NCBI GenBank assembly: GCA_951802425.1
Contig: OX637795.1
Coordinates: forward strand, 1-64,000
Direction of reading: 5' to 3'
DNA: 64,000 bases
Source: Clavaria fumosa
Lineage: Eukaryota; Basidiomycota; Agaricomycetes; Agaricales; Clavariaceae
Below, in pieces: positions 48,004 to 58,300 of this stretch. The position numbers and the translations under genes are program-made. The notes beneath the pieces were generated by a model that worked only from the letters and a program-made list of their open reading frames with translations, was not told the origin of the DNA and did not search any database. Position 1 is the stretch's first letter. Every line of letters begins with the position of its first letter.

Positions 48004-49548
48004 TGTCAGGACCCATTCATTTTTACCTTGCCCAAGCCAACTCTACCAACACCTACGAACCTCCCAATGGCCCTCTACAACCTCACAAGCACCTCTACAC
48101 ACTTCTGGAACCCACCATCCCCTTCCAGGAGCCTCTCCAACCTACCCCACATTCACATGACACTCACAACCACCATGCCATACTCGCGATGCCTCTCTCC
48201 ACCTCACCCCATGCATATACTTCACCCGGACCCACCATCTCGATGCACAACACACTGTTGCACATCCTCTTCAGCCAGCACATGACTTGCTGCATGGCAC
48301 CCCTGGTGCTACCACTACCAGCACTAATATGTTACCAGTGTCACTGATGCTACTGACACTACCAGCACTACCAGTACCACCAGCACTATGACACCACCAG
48401 TGTTACTTGTGTTACCAGCATTACTCACATGACCCCCACCCAAGGTCACCTGCATCACTAGCATCATCCATGTGACCCACCTCATGACACTGCAACCTTA
48501 ACACCCAAATGCACCACCAACAGTCAGCTGCATTTACCTTTCAAATATGCTCTCCTTCTTGCCCCCAGTAGTCTATAACTATGATAGTTATGATCCGAGG
48601 ATCCCCCCATAGTTATAGCTATATATATGATTATTTAACCAGGTCGCAACCCATGACAGGTCATCTTTGTGACCTTACTTATGCATTTCTAACCCCTCAC
48701 AACCTTAGTAGAACATGTGCCTAGTCACTTTACAATTAAACATACCCCATACTACTATAGTCTTGTTGCCTGGTGACCTCTGTACTTTTCCTGATTAGTT
48801 ACACTCTCTGTACACACATATATAAGTCTCACATGTACATATGGTACTGTAGACTTGATATTGACACACTTTGGTTTAAGCTTGAGGCTATTACACCCTT
48901 TGAGCTTGGGACCACTGCAAATGATAGGTCTTGTCTCACTTGGTGACCTTGACAACACCAAGACACACTCTGCTCTCCTCTAAACTCATCCTCTGTGCTT
49001 GTACAACTCACGCACCTAAGTATTTCCTGTACTTCATCTTGGTACTGATTCTTTGAACCCTACAAGTTCTCTCATCAGTTGGCAAAGTCATTGCCTTCAC
49101 TGATTCACTTCTTGACATCATTGCAACCACTTGTGACCCTTTTGACAACATCTCTTTCTCCCATCTCATCTATTTCCTTCTTTACACTTCATAAGTCAAC
49201 TTCACAACCTTCCTTCTCAGCAATATCTGTTTCTCCCAACTCATCTATCTCTCTTTCTACACTTTGTTGGTTGACTTCCCAACCTTCTCAGCAACATCTT
49301 CCCCCCTCTCAACTCATCTTTTTCCCTCTTTACACTTTGTCTACCAACTCCGCAACCTTTCCAGCAATGCCTCCCCTCTTCCAACTTGTCTTTTTCTGTT
49401 TGTACACTTCATCAGATGTCTTCGCAACCTTCTGGGACTGAGTATTCTCAATTGTGCTCAACAGTTGATTGGTCTTAGTGAGTTTTCAGGATTGGTCACC
49501 AACAAATTGACTTATGGTGCTATTTATGAGATGGGACAGGCCCTAACA
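48004..49548 (+). mobile_element. Full-length solo LTR with GATTT target duplication
   Basis: It starts TGTCAGGACCC and ends GGGACAGGCCCTAACA, 1,545 bp, with GATTT on both sides (47999-48003, 49549-49553). It is related to LTR A (34423-35828) throughout, including CTACCAGCACTACCAG, GATCCGAGGATCCCCCC and TATATAAGTCTCACATG. No internal region remains, so it arose by LTR-LTR recombination. Confidence 0.93.
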
Positions 49549-49553
49549 GATTT

Positions 49554-50035
49554 CCAGTTTGTGCTGCCTCTGCGCCCCAGCTGCCTGGATCTGCAGCTCA
49601 AGCTGCCTCTGCATTTATCCAGGTTGGCAGCCTCCACCTTCATGTAGCCAGGCCTGCTGAAATATTCTGTCCATGCCACACACCCCATCTCTAATGGCAG
49701 TTCTAATAGCAGATAGAAGTTACTCTGAGTATTAGCTTGGTGTTCAGTTTTTGTCCCTCCCATGAATCTACATGACAGACACTCTGTTATGGAGTTGCTA
49801 GACCCTTTGGAGTTGCCCTTCTTGCTCCTCTTCATTGGTGTGCTCAGGCTCTTTGCTGCTCTCATGACTCTGATGCACTCTGCCTTTCTTTAAGTTCCTC
49901 AGGCTTTTTGCCCTTGTGATTCTAGTGCATCCTGCCTTCAAGCTTTGTTGGACATTGTATCCATCTCCTCTGTAGTTTCCTGCCTCCTTTGCATCCCAGT
50001 CACTTCGTCTTATTTCCATATGGCCTTAACCCAAA
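49554..50035. other. CTG/CTC-rich sequence, gag-like on the minus strand
   Basis: The first 60 bp continue the gag-like minus frame interrupted by the solo LTR. The rest shows repeated GACTCTGATGCACTCTGCC / GATTCTAGTGCATCCTGCC blocks (about 49865-49935). No intact gene. Confidence 0.4.
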
Positions 50036-50290
50036 ATGAGCATCTCAGAAGTGTGCAGTACTTCGTTGGCAGTCTGTCATCCAACACAATGTCAACACCA
50101 TACCCCGAAATGAGCATCTCAGAAGTGTGCAGTACTTCGTCAGCAGTCTGTCATCCAACACGATGTCAGAATCCATGCATGAATTCTTTTCTGCTTATGG
50201 AAAAGTTGTCAATGCCACTGTTATGGTGGATCGCAACACAGGCCACTCAAAATGTTTCGGATTGGCGATGTTTGAAGACTCCTTAAAAAG
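50036..50290 (+). pseudogene. RRM (RNA-recognition motif) gene fragment
   Basis: From 50112 the frame reads EHLRSVQYFVSSLSSNTM, then ESMHEFFSAYGKVVNATVMV, DRNTGHSKCFGLAMFEDS, and KR before a good splice donor (AAAAG/GTGAGC, 50291). This is an RRM with RNP2 (YFVSSL) and RNP1 (KCFGLAMF, diverged from the usual KGFGFVxF). A 74-bp block with the RNP2 region is duplicated in tandem just upstream (50036). Only one exon is found, with no partner exon nearby, so it is likely a captured or relic fragment. Confidence 0.65.
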
Positions 50291-50560
50291 GTGAGCACTT
50301 CAACTCACTAGAACGGTGCATTCTGCTTTGACTTGCTAGATCAACCCAATAGCATGCCCTGTGATGGGGTCTAGCCAATCCTCGCAACATGCTTGGGGGC
50401 ATCAAGGGCATTCAAGGTCATGAGCTTACCTGGACTTGTTGCTAGCCCCACATTCACTTGTTGACATCCAAGGTCACATGCTCACAAACCTGTTAGTTTC
50501 ATCCTGCTTCAAGATCTGGAAGGCGGAAGGCCCTCAGGACAAGGAGATGATGCTTCTGTG
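50291..50560. other. No feature seen
   Basis: No repeat, RNA or coding sequence recognised. It may be intron or downstream sequence of the RRM fragment. Confidence 0.3.
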
Positions 50561-50564
50561 AGAG

Positions 50565-50830
50565 CCTGCACGCTTGCACGACGCCTGTGAGAGCCTGCGC
50601 GCCTGTGAGAGCCTGTGCGCCTGTGAGGGTATGTGTGCCTGCGCCTCCCCCGCGTGCCTGCGCCTCGCCTGTGAGAGCCTGTGCACCTGTGAGAGCCTGC
50701 ACGCCTGTGAGGGTATGTGCGCCTGCGCCTCCCCTGCGCACCTGCGCCTCGTGCCTGCTCCTCCCACGTGCACCCCCCCCGTGCGCCTGCGCCTCCCCCC
50801 GCGAGCCTGCGGTGGTTGCTGATGATAGCA
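50565..50830. repeat. Minisatellite of GCCTGTGAGAGCCTGCGC units
   Basis: About 18-bp units (GCCTGTGAGAGCCTGTGC) with variants GAGGGTATGTGTGCCTGCGC and CTCCCCCGCGTGCCTGCGC. CpG-rich, unlike most repeats here. Cysteine-rich ORFs in it are repeat products. Confidence 0.85.
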
Positions 50831-50839
50831 GGAGCATCT

Positions 50840-51130
50840 AGACTAACAGTGCTGCTGGGCAGATGTCTTGATCAAGGTCAATTCATCATCTTATCTGATC
50901 CTGTTGACAGCAACAACAACCTTGAGTGCAAACTCATGCATGTTTTGGATGTGTTGCATGATGGGGTTCCCCTTCATGTAGGTCTCATGCAGATGTTTCC
51001 TAAGTGTTAGGTCCCCCACTGTGCTTCTTGAGTTCACAATCAGGCAACCATGCACACATTGAGGGGGGGTGTCATTGCTGGGTGCCTGCTGTGGACCATA
51101 GCGACTGGCTTGCAAGGTGTGTTTCATAGT
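50840..51130 (-). pseudogene. Possible Ty1/copia gag fragment
   Basis: The minus strand reads LTLRKHLHETYMKGNPIMQH, IQNMHEFALKVVVAVNRIR, a TGA, then DDELTL. This resembles the helical region of copia gag (UBN2/gag_pre type: LRxxLxxxxMKEGxxVxxHI). It is short and has a stop. An LTR end (51542) lies upstream on the same strand. Confidence 0.35.
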
Positions 51131-51142
51131 GACTTAGTGACT

Positions 51143-51264
51143 GTGGTTGTCAATGAGGCACCAGCATGCATCACTGATGAGGCGCCAGCATGCATCACTG
51201 ATGAGGCGCCAGCATGCATTACTGATGAGGCGCCAGCATGCATCACTGATGAGGCACCAACAAC
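51143..51264. repeat. 24-bp tandem repeat (GAGGCGCCAGCATGCATCAC)
   Basis: Four and a half units of 24 bp beginning GAGGCACCAGCATGCATCAC keep one frame open (EAPACITD, four copies) in a short ORF 51050-51283. The unit contains the palindrome GCATGC. I regard it as a minisatellite. Confidence 0.8.
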
Positions 51265-51541
51265 TTGTCTTTTCTGGATGTAGCCTCCAAATATGGGATG
51301 ACTGAGCCAATTTATCCAAATTCCCTCTGAGGATCTGGTTGTTTGGTGTTGTATGGAATTGCAATGAACATCTGACTGGTGGAATGGAATGACTGAGCCA
51401 TGGCTGCATGGTTTCCTGCCAGACATGGTTGGGCCATCCCTGGGAATCCAACTCCTTGTCAGTCTATGGCCCAGTGGCCCATAAAATGCAGATAATCATG
51501 AAACCTCCTGCTCATGTCTGATGTCCTTGCCACCTAGTGTC

Positions 51542-51740
51542 TGTTAGGGTACTTAATGGTCTATAGTGCCTAGCCCTTGAACAAGCAGTTCAGCACCTTA
51601 TGCATCTCTTCAATCATTCCCTATGCTCTCTCTTAGTCCTCTGCCTATTCTGTACTACTTACCCATGTAGACTTACTCCCAATGACTTAAGCTATGGAAA
51701 GTGGTACTAGGACAGAAAGAAATGGCTCTACAGTAGGAAA
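51542..51740 (-). mobile_element. LTR terminal fragment (family of 40368)
   Basis: TGTTAGGGTACTTAATGGTC to GAAATGGCTCTACAGTAGG matches 40368-40565 in order. The palindrome array that follows in that copy is absent here. 51741-52870 contains no recognised gene; ORFs are short. Confidence 0.55.
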
Positions 51741-52874
51741 AAAGAACCACACAAACAAATGGTCTTTACCATTGAATTTCCACTGCCTTGTTACTCTTAT
51801 ATGCATAAAATAACTGTTATTTACTCCCTCAAGCTGGTTTTACTACTGTTTAGGCTACATCCCAGTATTAATAAAGTAGCACTAAAGGGAGGCTCTAAGT
51901 GGGAAATGCTGAACAGACAAAAGTGTCGAGAAGGTCCATAAGGCCATATCCGCGAGTTTACGAGCGGTGCGGAGCTTTTGCGGCTGAGCTACAGGGTTGT
52001 GAATGTGCTGGTGTGAGTTTGGCACCACTCTGGCATTGTGGGGCAGTCCCAATCATGATCAGACCTCAATCAAGCGATTGAGGGCCGGCAGTTCGGCCCA
52101 GTTCCCATGGTGGTGGGGGCAGCAATCAGCAGTGATGGCCAACACTGCCGCACTACCAAATATGGACTGGTCATCCTTATGAGTGGACTGTGTGCCCACA
52201 ACCTTTATGTGCAGTCCCTTGGCCTTCCCCTCATCTCCCTTTGTACTAGGGTATTACTAGCATGTATCTGGCATAGAATACAGCTGAAACACATGCTAAA
52301 TAGGGCTAGTACACTTAATTATGACTAGTCTGGGGGAGATAAGAGGAAGCAGAGGAAGAATCAACAAGATAATGATGCAATCAAGGCCAGGAACATTGCA
52401 GAAAGTTGTGGAATGTCATAGAAGTGATTGGGGGTGATCATGGGGTCCTTCCCAACAATCCCCAATGACTGCGACTCAAGAAATGAGTCATCATGACTCA
52501 TTTTTATTATTTTTAGAATATGTAAAACCTTCAAGAAGGAATATCTCAATGAGGACATGGGATATAATTATGATCTTACCTGATATGTAAGGCCACAACA
52601 GTTGATTAGTCTTAGTGAGTATTGGATTTGGGTGAAAACACCCCTTGCCACACATAGCCTAGTCAGACTTTTAATGTAGCTATACAGGCCTAGGGCAGTA
52701 GATTGGATTCCCTGGTGTTTATACCGGGTTCCCTGCTAATCTCGAGGGTTGTCTTGTCATATCTGGACTCACTGACAACTGGAATTCCAACATAAACACC
52801 CAGCATAACCCACCACAGTCTTTACTGGTCGGATTCATCGTGCTGAGCACGGATTACGTTCTTTTTACACTCAC

Positions 52875-53222
52875 ATGATGCCCAACAACGAAAACCATCA
52901 CCACCGGTTCCCGCTGCTCAATGACTCCAATTATGTCAAATGGTCATTGCACATGGAGGCTGAGCTGATTGAAAGGGGGCTATGGGACCAGGTCGTTATG
53001 GAGGTAGATGACGAAGGGAAGTCCATCGAGCAGACTGTAGCCGAGAAGGCTAGGGTGGTTGCAAAGAGAACTGCGAAGAAGATGGGGGAGGCAAGGGCAA
53101 GGATGATAGCACGAGTCGAGACGTCGCAGCTGGTACACATTGTCGGGCTTGTGACAGCAAAACCCCTTTGGTGTGCAAGGGTAGAGCGAAGGGTCTGTTC
53201 AGTTTCTAATGCTAGTCGATAG
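52875..53222 (+). pseudogene. Ty1/copia gag N-terminus
   Basis: MMPNNENHHHRFPLLNDSNY, then VKWSLHMEAELIERGLWDQV, is the typical start of copia gag (DUF4219/UBN2 type), followed by a Glu/Lys-rich helical stretch. The similarity fades near 53190. The rest of gag and all of pol are missing. The ATG at 52875 follows about 230 bp of leader with no LTR end I can fix. Confidence 0.7.
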
Positions 53223-53223
53223 T

Positions 53224-53515
53224 CCTGGCGGACTTGTCTCTCGATATGCAGGGAATACTCCTGCAGTAGTCGAAGTGTCTGGTAATAAGTCTGGGGATTG
53301 GCTCGGAGTAGTCGGTCCTTTATCCAAGTCCTTGTATACCTTTGGTAATACTCGAACCAATAGAGGTTCTGCTCAATCGATGGGTGGCTGGTGAAACTCT
53401 CAGGAGGGATGACTTGCGACTTTAAAGGTGGGAAGACGAATCCTTCCAGTGCGAAGCTCTCAGCAGCGACGTTTGCTGTCAGACTTAGTTGAGGTCTCTC
53501 AAGTAAGTGTATAGA
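53224..53515. other. No gene seen; GTAGTCG motifs
   Basis: TAGTCG and GTAGTCGG recur several times. Otherwise no feature is recognised. Confidence 0.3.
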
Positions 53516-53519
53516 TGAA

Positions 53520-53890
53520 AAGATCGAAGCTAGGGTACATGTGGGTTGGTCCCAGGTCTTATATACTCTAGCTATGGGCTGTACGTGATGTATGAGTCAT
53601 TGATTAAATATCGGAATCTGATAGATGATCAGGAAAGCTGCGCGCTTGCACTGGAATGATGAGTCCGAGCAGTGTCGATCTTTGTTGGGATCCTTGTGAT
53701 GATGATGTCATCCGCGATCAGATAGGGTCCCCGCTTCGATGCATTACATCACGTCGGCTGCATCTGATCTTGTTGGGGATATGATCGGAGGATCAGCTGA
53801 TCTGTGATCGAGCTGTTCTGAGTCATGATCACTTGATCGATCGGTGTGATGCAGTGATCGAGTGAAACTGATCTTTGATCAGAGATCTTC
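53520..53890. repeat. GATC-dense tract
   Basis: About 18 GATC tetramers fall in some 370 bp, including ATGATCGGAGGATCAGCTGA and CTTGATCGATCGG, where one or two would be expected. Spacing is irregular. There is no ORF of note. Confidence 0.7.
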
Positions 53891-54312
53891 TTAGGGGTGA
53901 TCGTGTCTGGTGGATAGGGGTCTGCCCAATCGAGGTCGAGATCAGTCTGTGGCGGTTATTGGATAAAAGGATGGTCTTCCTCCTTTCGCCGTCCCTTCAG
54001 AGTCTGCCTGCTATGTGCTTCCAAGGCCACCACCTCGTCGAGTTCTTCCACAGCTCCTCCCTCTTCGCTCCCCGTACTGGAATCAAGCTCTCTTGCGATA
54101 CCTTCCACTGGTGGGTTCAACTCGTCCCTGCCGATGCGGACCTCTACTGGGTCCTCGACCGATGCTTCGCCTGTGGGGATCCCTCCCACCTTGTCAAGGA
54201 TTGCTCCTTGACCCAAGGTCCTTACCGACGTATCTGTGACCTTCTCGAGGACCCTCATGGTGAGTTAGCCGAGCTGCTTCTCTCTGTCTCCAGTAAGTCT
54301 GATTCTTTATAG
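53875..54312 (+). CDS. Zinc-knuckle ORF, gag-like, probably a relic
   Basis: This 145-codon ORF has no obvious family except a CCHC zinc knuckle near residues 97-110 (CFACGDPSHLVKDC), typical of retroelement nucleocapsids. Hydrophobic and polar stretches before it are unremarkable. It lies about 650 bp after the copia gag start and could be the 3' part of the same gag after decay in between. The GATC tract abuts it. Its upstream part may not be coding. Confidence 0.4.
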   Translation: MIRDLLRGDRVWWIGVCPIEVEISLWRLLDKRMVFLLSPSLQSLPAMCFQGHHLVEFFHSSSLFAPRTGIKLSCDTFHWWVQLVPADADLYWVLDRCFACGDPSHLVKDCSLTQGPYRRICDLLEDPHGELAELLLSVSSKSDSL

Positions 54313-54484
54313 ATTGGGACTGGGCTCCTCCCCGTCCTCCCTCGCCAACTGTTTGGGCCACCACCCCTTGGGGTGACCAAGGTACTTGGTACCAAGGTGG
54401 GCAGGATTGGGCTGAGATCGGTTCTGGTCCTGTACATCCGGCTTACCATCTCCAGGTCCAGATCCCCAACCTCTGGATACCCCG

Positions 54485-54799
54485 TTGGTGGCGCCTCCTC
54501 CGTCGCCCTCCCTTCCTACCGTTGACCTCCCCCCCGCCTATTCCTCCCTCCCGTCTCCTACTCTGGACGACGGAGGTTCTCTCGGCGCTGTGCGAGATCT
54601 GCGAGAGGCTGCCTTGGAGGCGGGAATCTGGGATGGTCAGTTCGCCTCCCATCCCTTGAGGGTAGCTCTCGGGTTCGTGGGTGAGTCTGACTTCTCAGAC
54701 TCTTCAGATGAGTTGTGGGAAGAGGAGTCTTGGGGGTCTGAGTACGGCACCTCGGGCTCCTCCCTTGATGAAGAGGGGTCTTGGCTTTCTTTCGCGTAG
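54485..54799 (+). CDS. Pro/Ser-rich ORF with acidic tail
   Basis: A Pro-Ser-rich start (APPPSPSLPTVDLPPAYSSL) leads to a strongly acidic end (ESDFSDSSDELWEEESWGSE). In position and style it fits the tail of a gag-like protein begun at 53875, and an intron or frame change would be needed to join them. It ends in front of AT-rich sequence with AATAAA-like GATAAAATAT. It could also be an unrelated small gene. Confidence 0.3.
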   Translation: MVAPPPSPSLPTVDLPPAYSSLPSPTLDDGGSLGAVRDLREAALEAGIWDGQFASHPLRVALGFVGESDFSDSSDELWEEESWGSEYGTSGSSLDEEGSWLSFA

Positions 54800-55026
54800 A
54801 TAAGTATTGTACTTATCTTGCGATAAAATATATATTTGGGGTTTAGCCCCTTGTTTGCTTGATTGCACCGTGTTCCTTAAGTTAAACGATTGAAATTTGC
54901 TGGTCTGGTAGTACGGATGACGCTTTCATGACAATTGGGTTGAATCATCTCACAGGTTCCTTTCTCAAAAATTATAATAATAAATAGTTTGCAACGTGCA
55001 AATGTGCAGATCAAGGATGGCATGGT

Positions 55027-55056
55027 CCCGCACTTCGGTTGTAATTGATTTGCGGG
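55027..55056. repeat. 30-nt CCCGC..GCGGG hairpin module (3' of gene B)
   Basis: Starts CCCGCACTTCGG, ends TTTGCGGG, exactly 30 nt. The closing stem is 6 bp. It lies about 280 bp beyond the stop of the gene at 55337-60477. A half-module CCCGCACATCAGTGG follows at 55075. Confidence 0.75.
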
Positions 55057-55336
55057 ACTGCAATATATTGTTGACCCGCACATCAGTGGTTAGTATTTGG
55101 TGTGCAGCAATGCATTAGCCTTGGCCCATGCTTGACATATGGGTCGTACTATCCCTCCCTGCACATTGTGGTAATGTGGGGGAATGCACGAACACTGGCC
55201 ATGCTGCAGTAGTGATTGACATGTAGGATTCTGCTATCTTTTGATGAACATTATTGGCAACTGGTTGATTGATGGATAGATGGATGGCTATTATCTTTCC
55301 TAAAATGATGCCTACCTACTTTATGTAATGGCTATG

Positions 55337-58300
55337 CTAATATCTGAGCTTAGATGGACCAGCTACTATCTCAATATCACTATTATCACTGGAGGTTGCT
55401 CGGCGCCTCTTCTGGCCAGTCAATGTGCGCGCTGTGATGCACTCCACACTTGAAACTGACTTTGCTTGAGTTTCCCCAACCAGAAACGTCAGAGCATCAT
55501 AGGGCCCAAATGGTTTCTCCTTGAGCAGTGTTACCAATGAATGGTACACATTCTGAATCTCATCTTGGGCAAGTATGCCCCAGTCACGACCAAAGACTCC
55601 AGCCTTGAGAGCCCCAGCACCATGTCCCCAAGTGACACCCACCCGAAGAAGGTTGAAAGATGTGACCCCTTTGACACCTGAAATCATGAATGATAATGAA
55701 TTAAAATGAAATCTAGATGACTGACTATGTTTTGTTGCCCAATCACCGAGGCTGTTCTTGTTGGCTGCCATATGTTTCCGTAGTGGGCTTGTATTGTCAT
55801 AGAGGGCAGCAATGAAGGTGCTGAACATGGACATGAAAATAGATGGGTCTGACATGCCCCGTCGTTTTGGCTTTGCAATCCAGGGAGCTGTCCGAGCAAT
55901 TTCACGAGTCCTTCGCCTGGTGGCCCCCTTTAAACTGAGACGTGTGTCATCTGGAGCAAACATATTTGGGAGGCACCATGACAAGAGGATCCCAATCAGC
56001 AGGCCTAGATGATGGGTGACCGCTGTTGGATCATAGCAATTTTGGAACCAGAGGTAGGTATCCTGAATAAATCCAGTAGAGTCCCTGGGAATACTCCAGT
56101 CCATTGGCAGCTTTGTACAATGAAGAAAATTGTGGAGGTTGTCCAATGTGGTTTCTGATGCAGTCCAATCAATATGGTGGTCGTCTCCTTGTGCTGCCTT
56201 CTCAGCGTCCCGAAGTGCTTGAGCCATTTGTTCAGCTGGATGCATGGCCATCACCCTAGCACCTTGCACTTGTGCCTTGCCTTTCTCTGCAAGTCCAAGT
56301 TGTGCCCATGAGTTCCAAACAGGGATGCGAGTGGGGCGACCTGCTCCATGACTTCTGTTCAGCGTCCAGGGCACAAAGTGGATTTTTTTGAGATTTGTAG
56401 CAATGCGTAGCACATGCTTGACGAATTCCTCCTTTCCTTTGGCATTGAAGTTAAGTCGGCCAATGTATCGAACTGCAACTTTGAGGACAGGCAAGAAGGT
56501 ACCTGAGGGAAGGATAGGGGCCTTAACCACAGTTGAGTTTGTCTCTTTGGCCATGGAATGGAGCAATCCTGCAAACTCGTCTGGAGACATCTTGTTTTGT
56601 GTCATGTTTGGAAGCCCATCAACAATCTCCTCCCGTTTCCGACAAATTGCCCGTAACAGCATCTGAAAACCAAGGGCACCATAGTCAAGAGGGTAGTTTG
56701 TTTTACACCAATTCTTCAAGGCACGTTGCCTCTCTTGTGCTGGAACCAAGGTGTATTCGTCTGTGTCGTCATCAGAATGGGGAGTTTTGATGTCTGACTC
56801 AACACCAGATGTCACAATGGCTTTCACATCTGAGATGAACATTTCCAAAGCTATATCAGCGATGATTATGCCCTTCCGCAGTGTGTCATCTGAAATTTCC
56901 CGGAAGTAATCAGGTGAGGAGTGGGCCAGGGCATGACGAATACGAAATTCTGCTTCATAAGCCTAAAGCAAGAAAGATATGATTTAGCTTCAGAAGTAAA
57001 TTTGTTAAGAGAAAATGAATGAAAATTTAATGCCTGACAACATTCCAGACCTGAACCTGAATGAATAATTCCACACATAGGTCATGGACTGCCTGTCCCG
57101 CCCATCAACTGTCTCTGGTGTGCGGGACATTGAAATGTTCATTCCTAATGTGCAAAGTTGGCCAGTCCCCGCCATCCAACTATCTCCAGTGGGCGGGACA
57201 TCGCAGCAACTGAGGAATGAATATTGTTGGAAGGACTCACAAAATAGTGTGCTTCACCATATGTAAGCATCTGAGCCCGCTTTGAGGATGTGGCAGGGTA
57301 TTTCCCATTGGCAGAGAGTGGCCACTGAGTCGCATCCATGCAAAGTGGTGCTGTCATATCGACTGTTATAGCGCTTCCAAACAATGGCCGGACTGTGGGC
57401 ATGCCATGCTGAACTAGGCCTCGGGAAATCCACAATGGCTCCATCAGGTTCTTGCTTAGGACTTTTGCATTCCCTCCGAGAGCATATGCAAGTGCCCTCT
57501 CCAAGGTGGATGAAAATTCAACAACGTAAGGGGATGGCTTTCCCCCTGCTCTGATCTTCTTGTGTTCAGTATCCCAGATAGTCTCGAGGAGGTGACAGAT
57601 GCCATAGGTGGTCCATTTATAGAGGTTTGGAAATACCTGACAAAATTGAGTTCAGAATTAGACTTTCACATTAGACGGTCTGAACAATGTGGTGTTTATA
57701 CCTCAGGTCTCAAAACTAGTAAATGTTGTTTCAGCTGTTCAAAAACCTCTGGTCGGGACCAGGCACCAGTGAGTGGTGTAATAATGTTGTGGAAGAGTTC
57801 TCTGTTACAGAAGAACATTAATATACAAGGCTGCAATTGAGGAGTGTAAACCTGGGCTTGCCTTCCATTTCGTTTGGATGAATGAATTTTTCGAAGGTCA
57901 ACACGGAAAACCTGCTCCATTCTGAGTGCTCGGGGACAGCCTGGAACATTGATTCTGTGCTTGAACCGGTCGAATGGGAGGGCACTTGCACAATGTTGTT
58001 GTTTCTTCATTGCAATGCGCTTGGCCTTTGCAGTGGCGGAATAAGCACCTGATAAAGCAGCAGTGATGTAACCTTTCTGGACATCATGTTCACCTGCACA
58101 GTGGGCAGCACGATGGCTCAGTTCGTTGTATGCTTGAGATGCCACAGCAGTGAGAACTTTGCTAGATGGATTCAGAGCTTGTTCGACTTCAGTGTCACTT
58201 TGGTCATCAGATTCAGTGCCACCCATGGTACGTCTTCCCATGTAGACGTTGACCTCCTTGATTGTTTGGATAAAGGCAGGCATGACCCCATTGGCCTGAA

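Noticed and set aside
51050..51283. 77-aa ORF with EAPACITD repeats as a secreted repeat protein
   Set aside because: Minisatellite of 24 bp, so frame preservation is automatic; antisense is equally open; no cleavable signal peptide seen.
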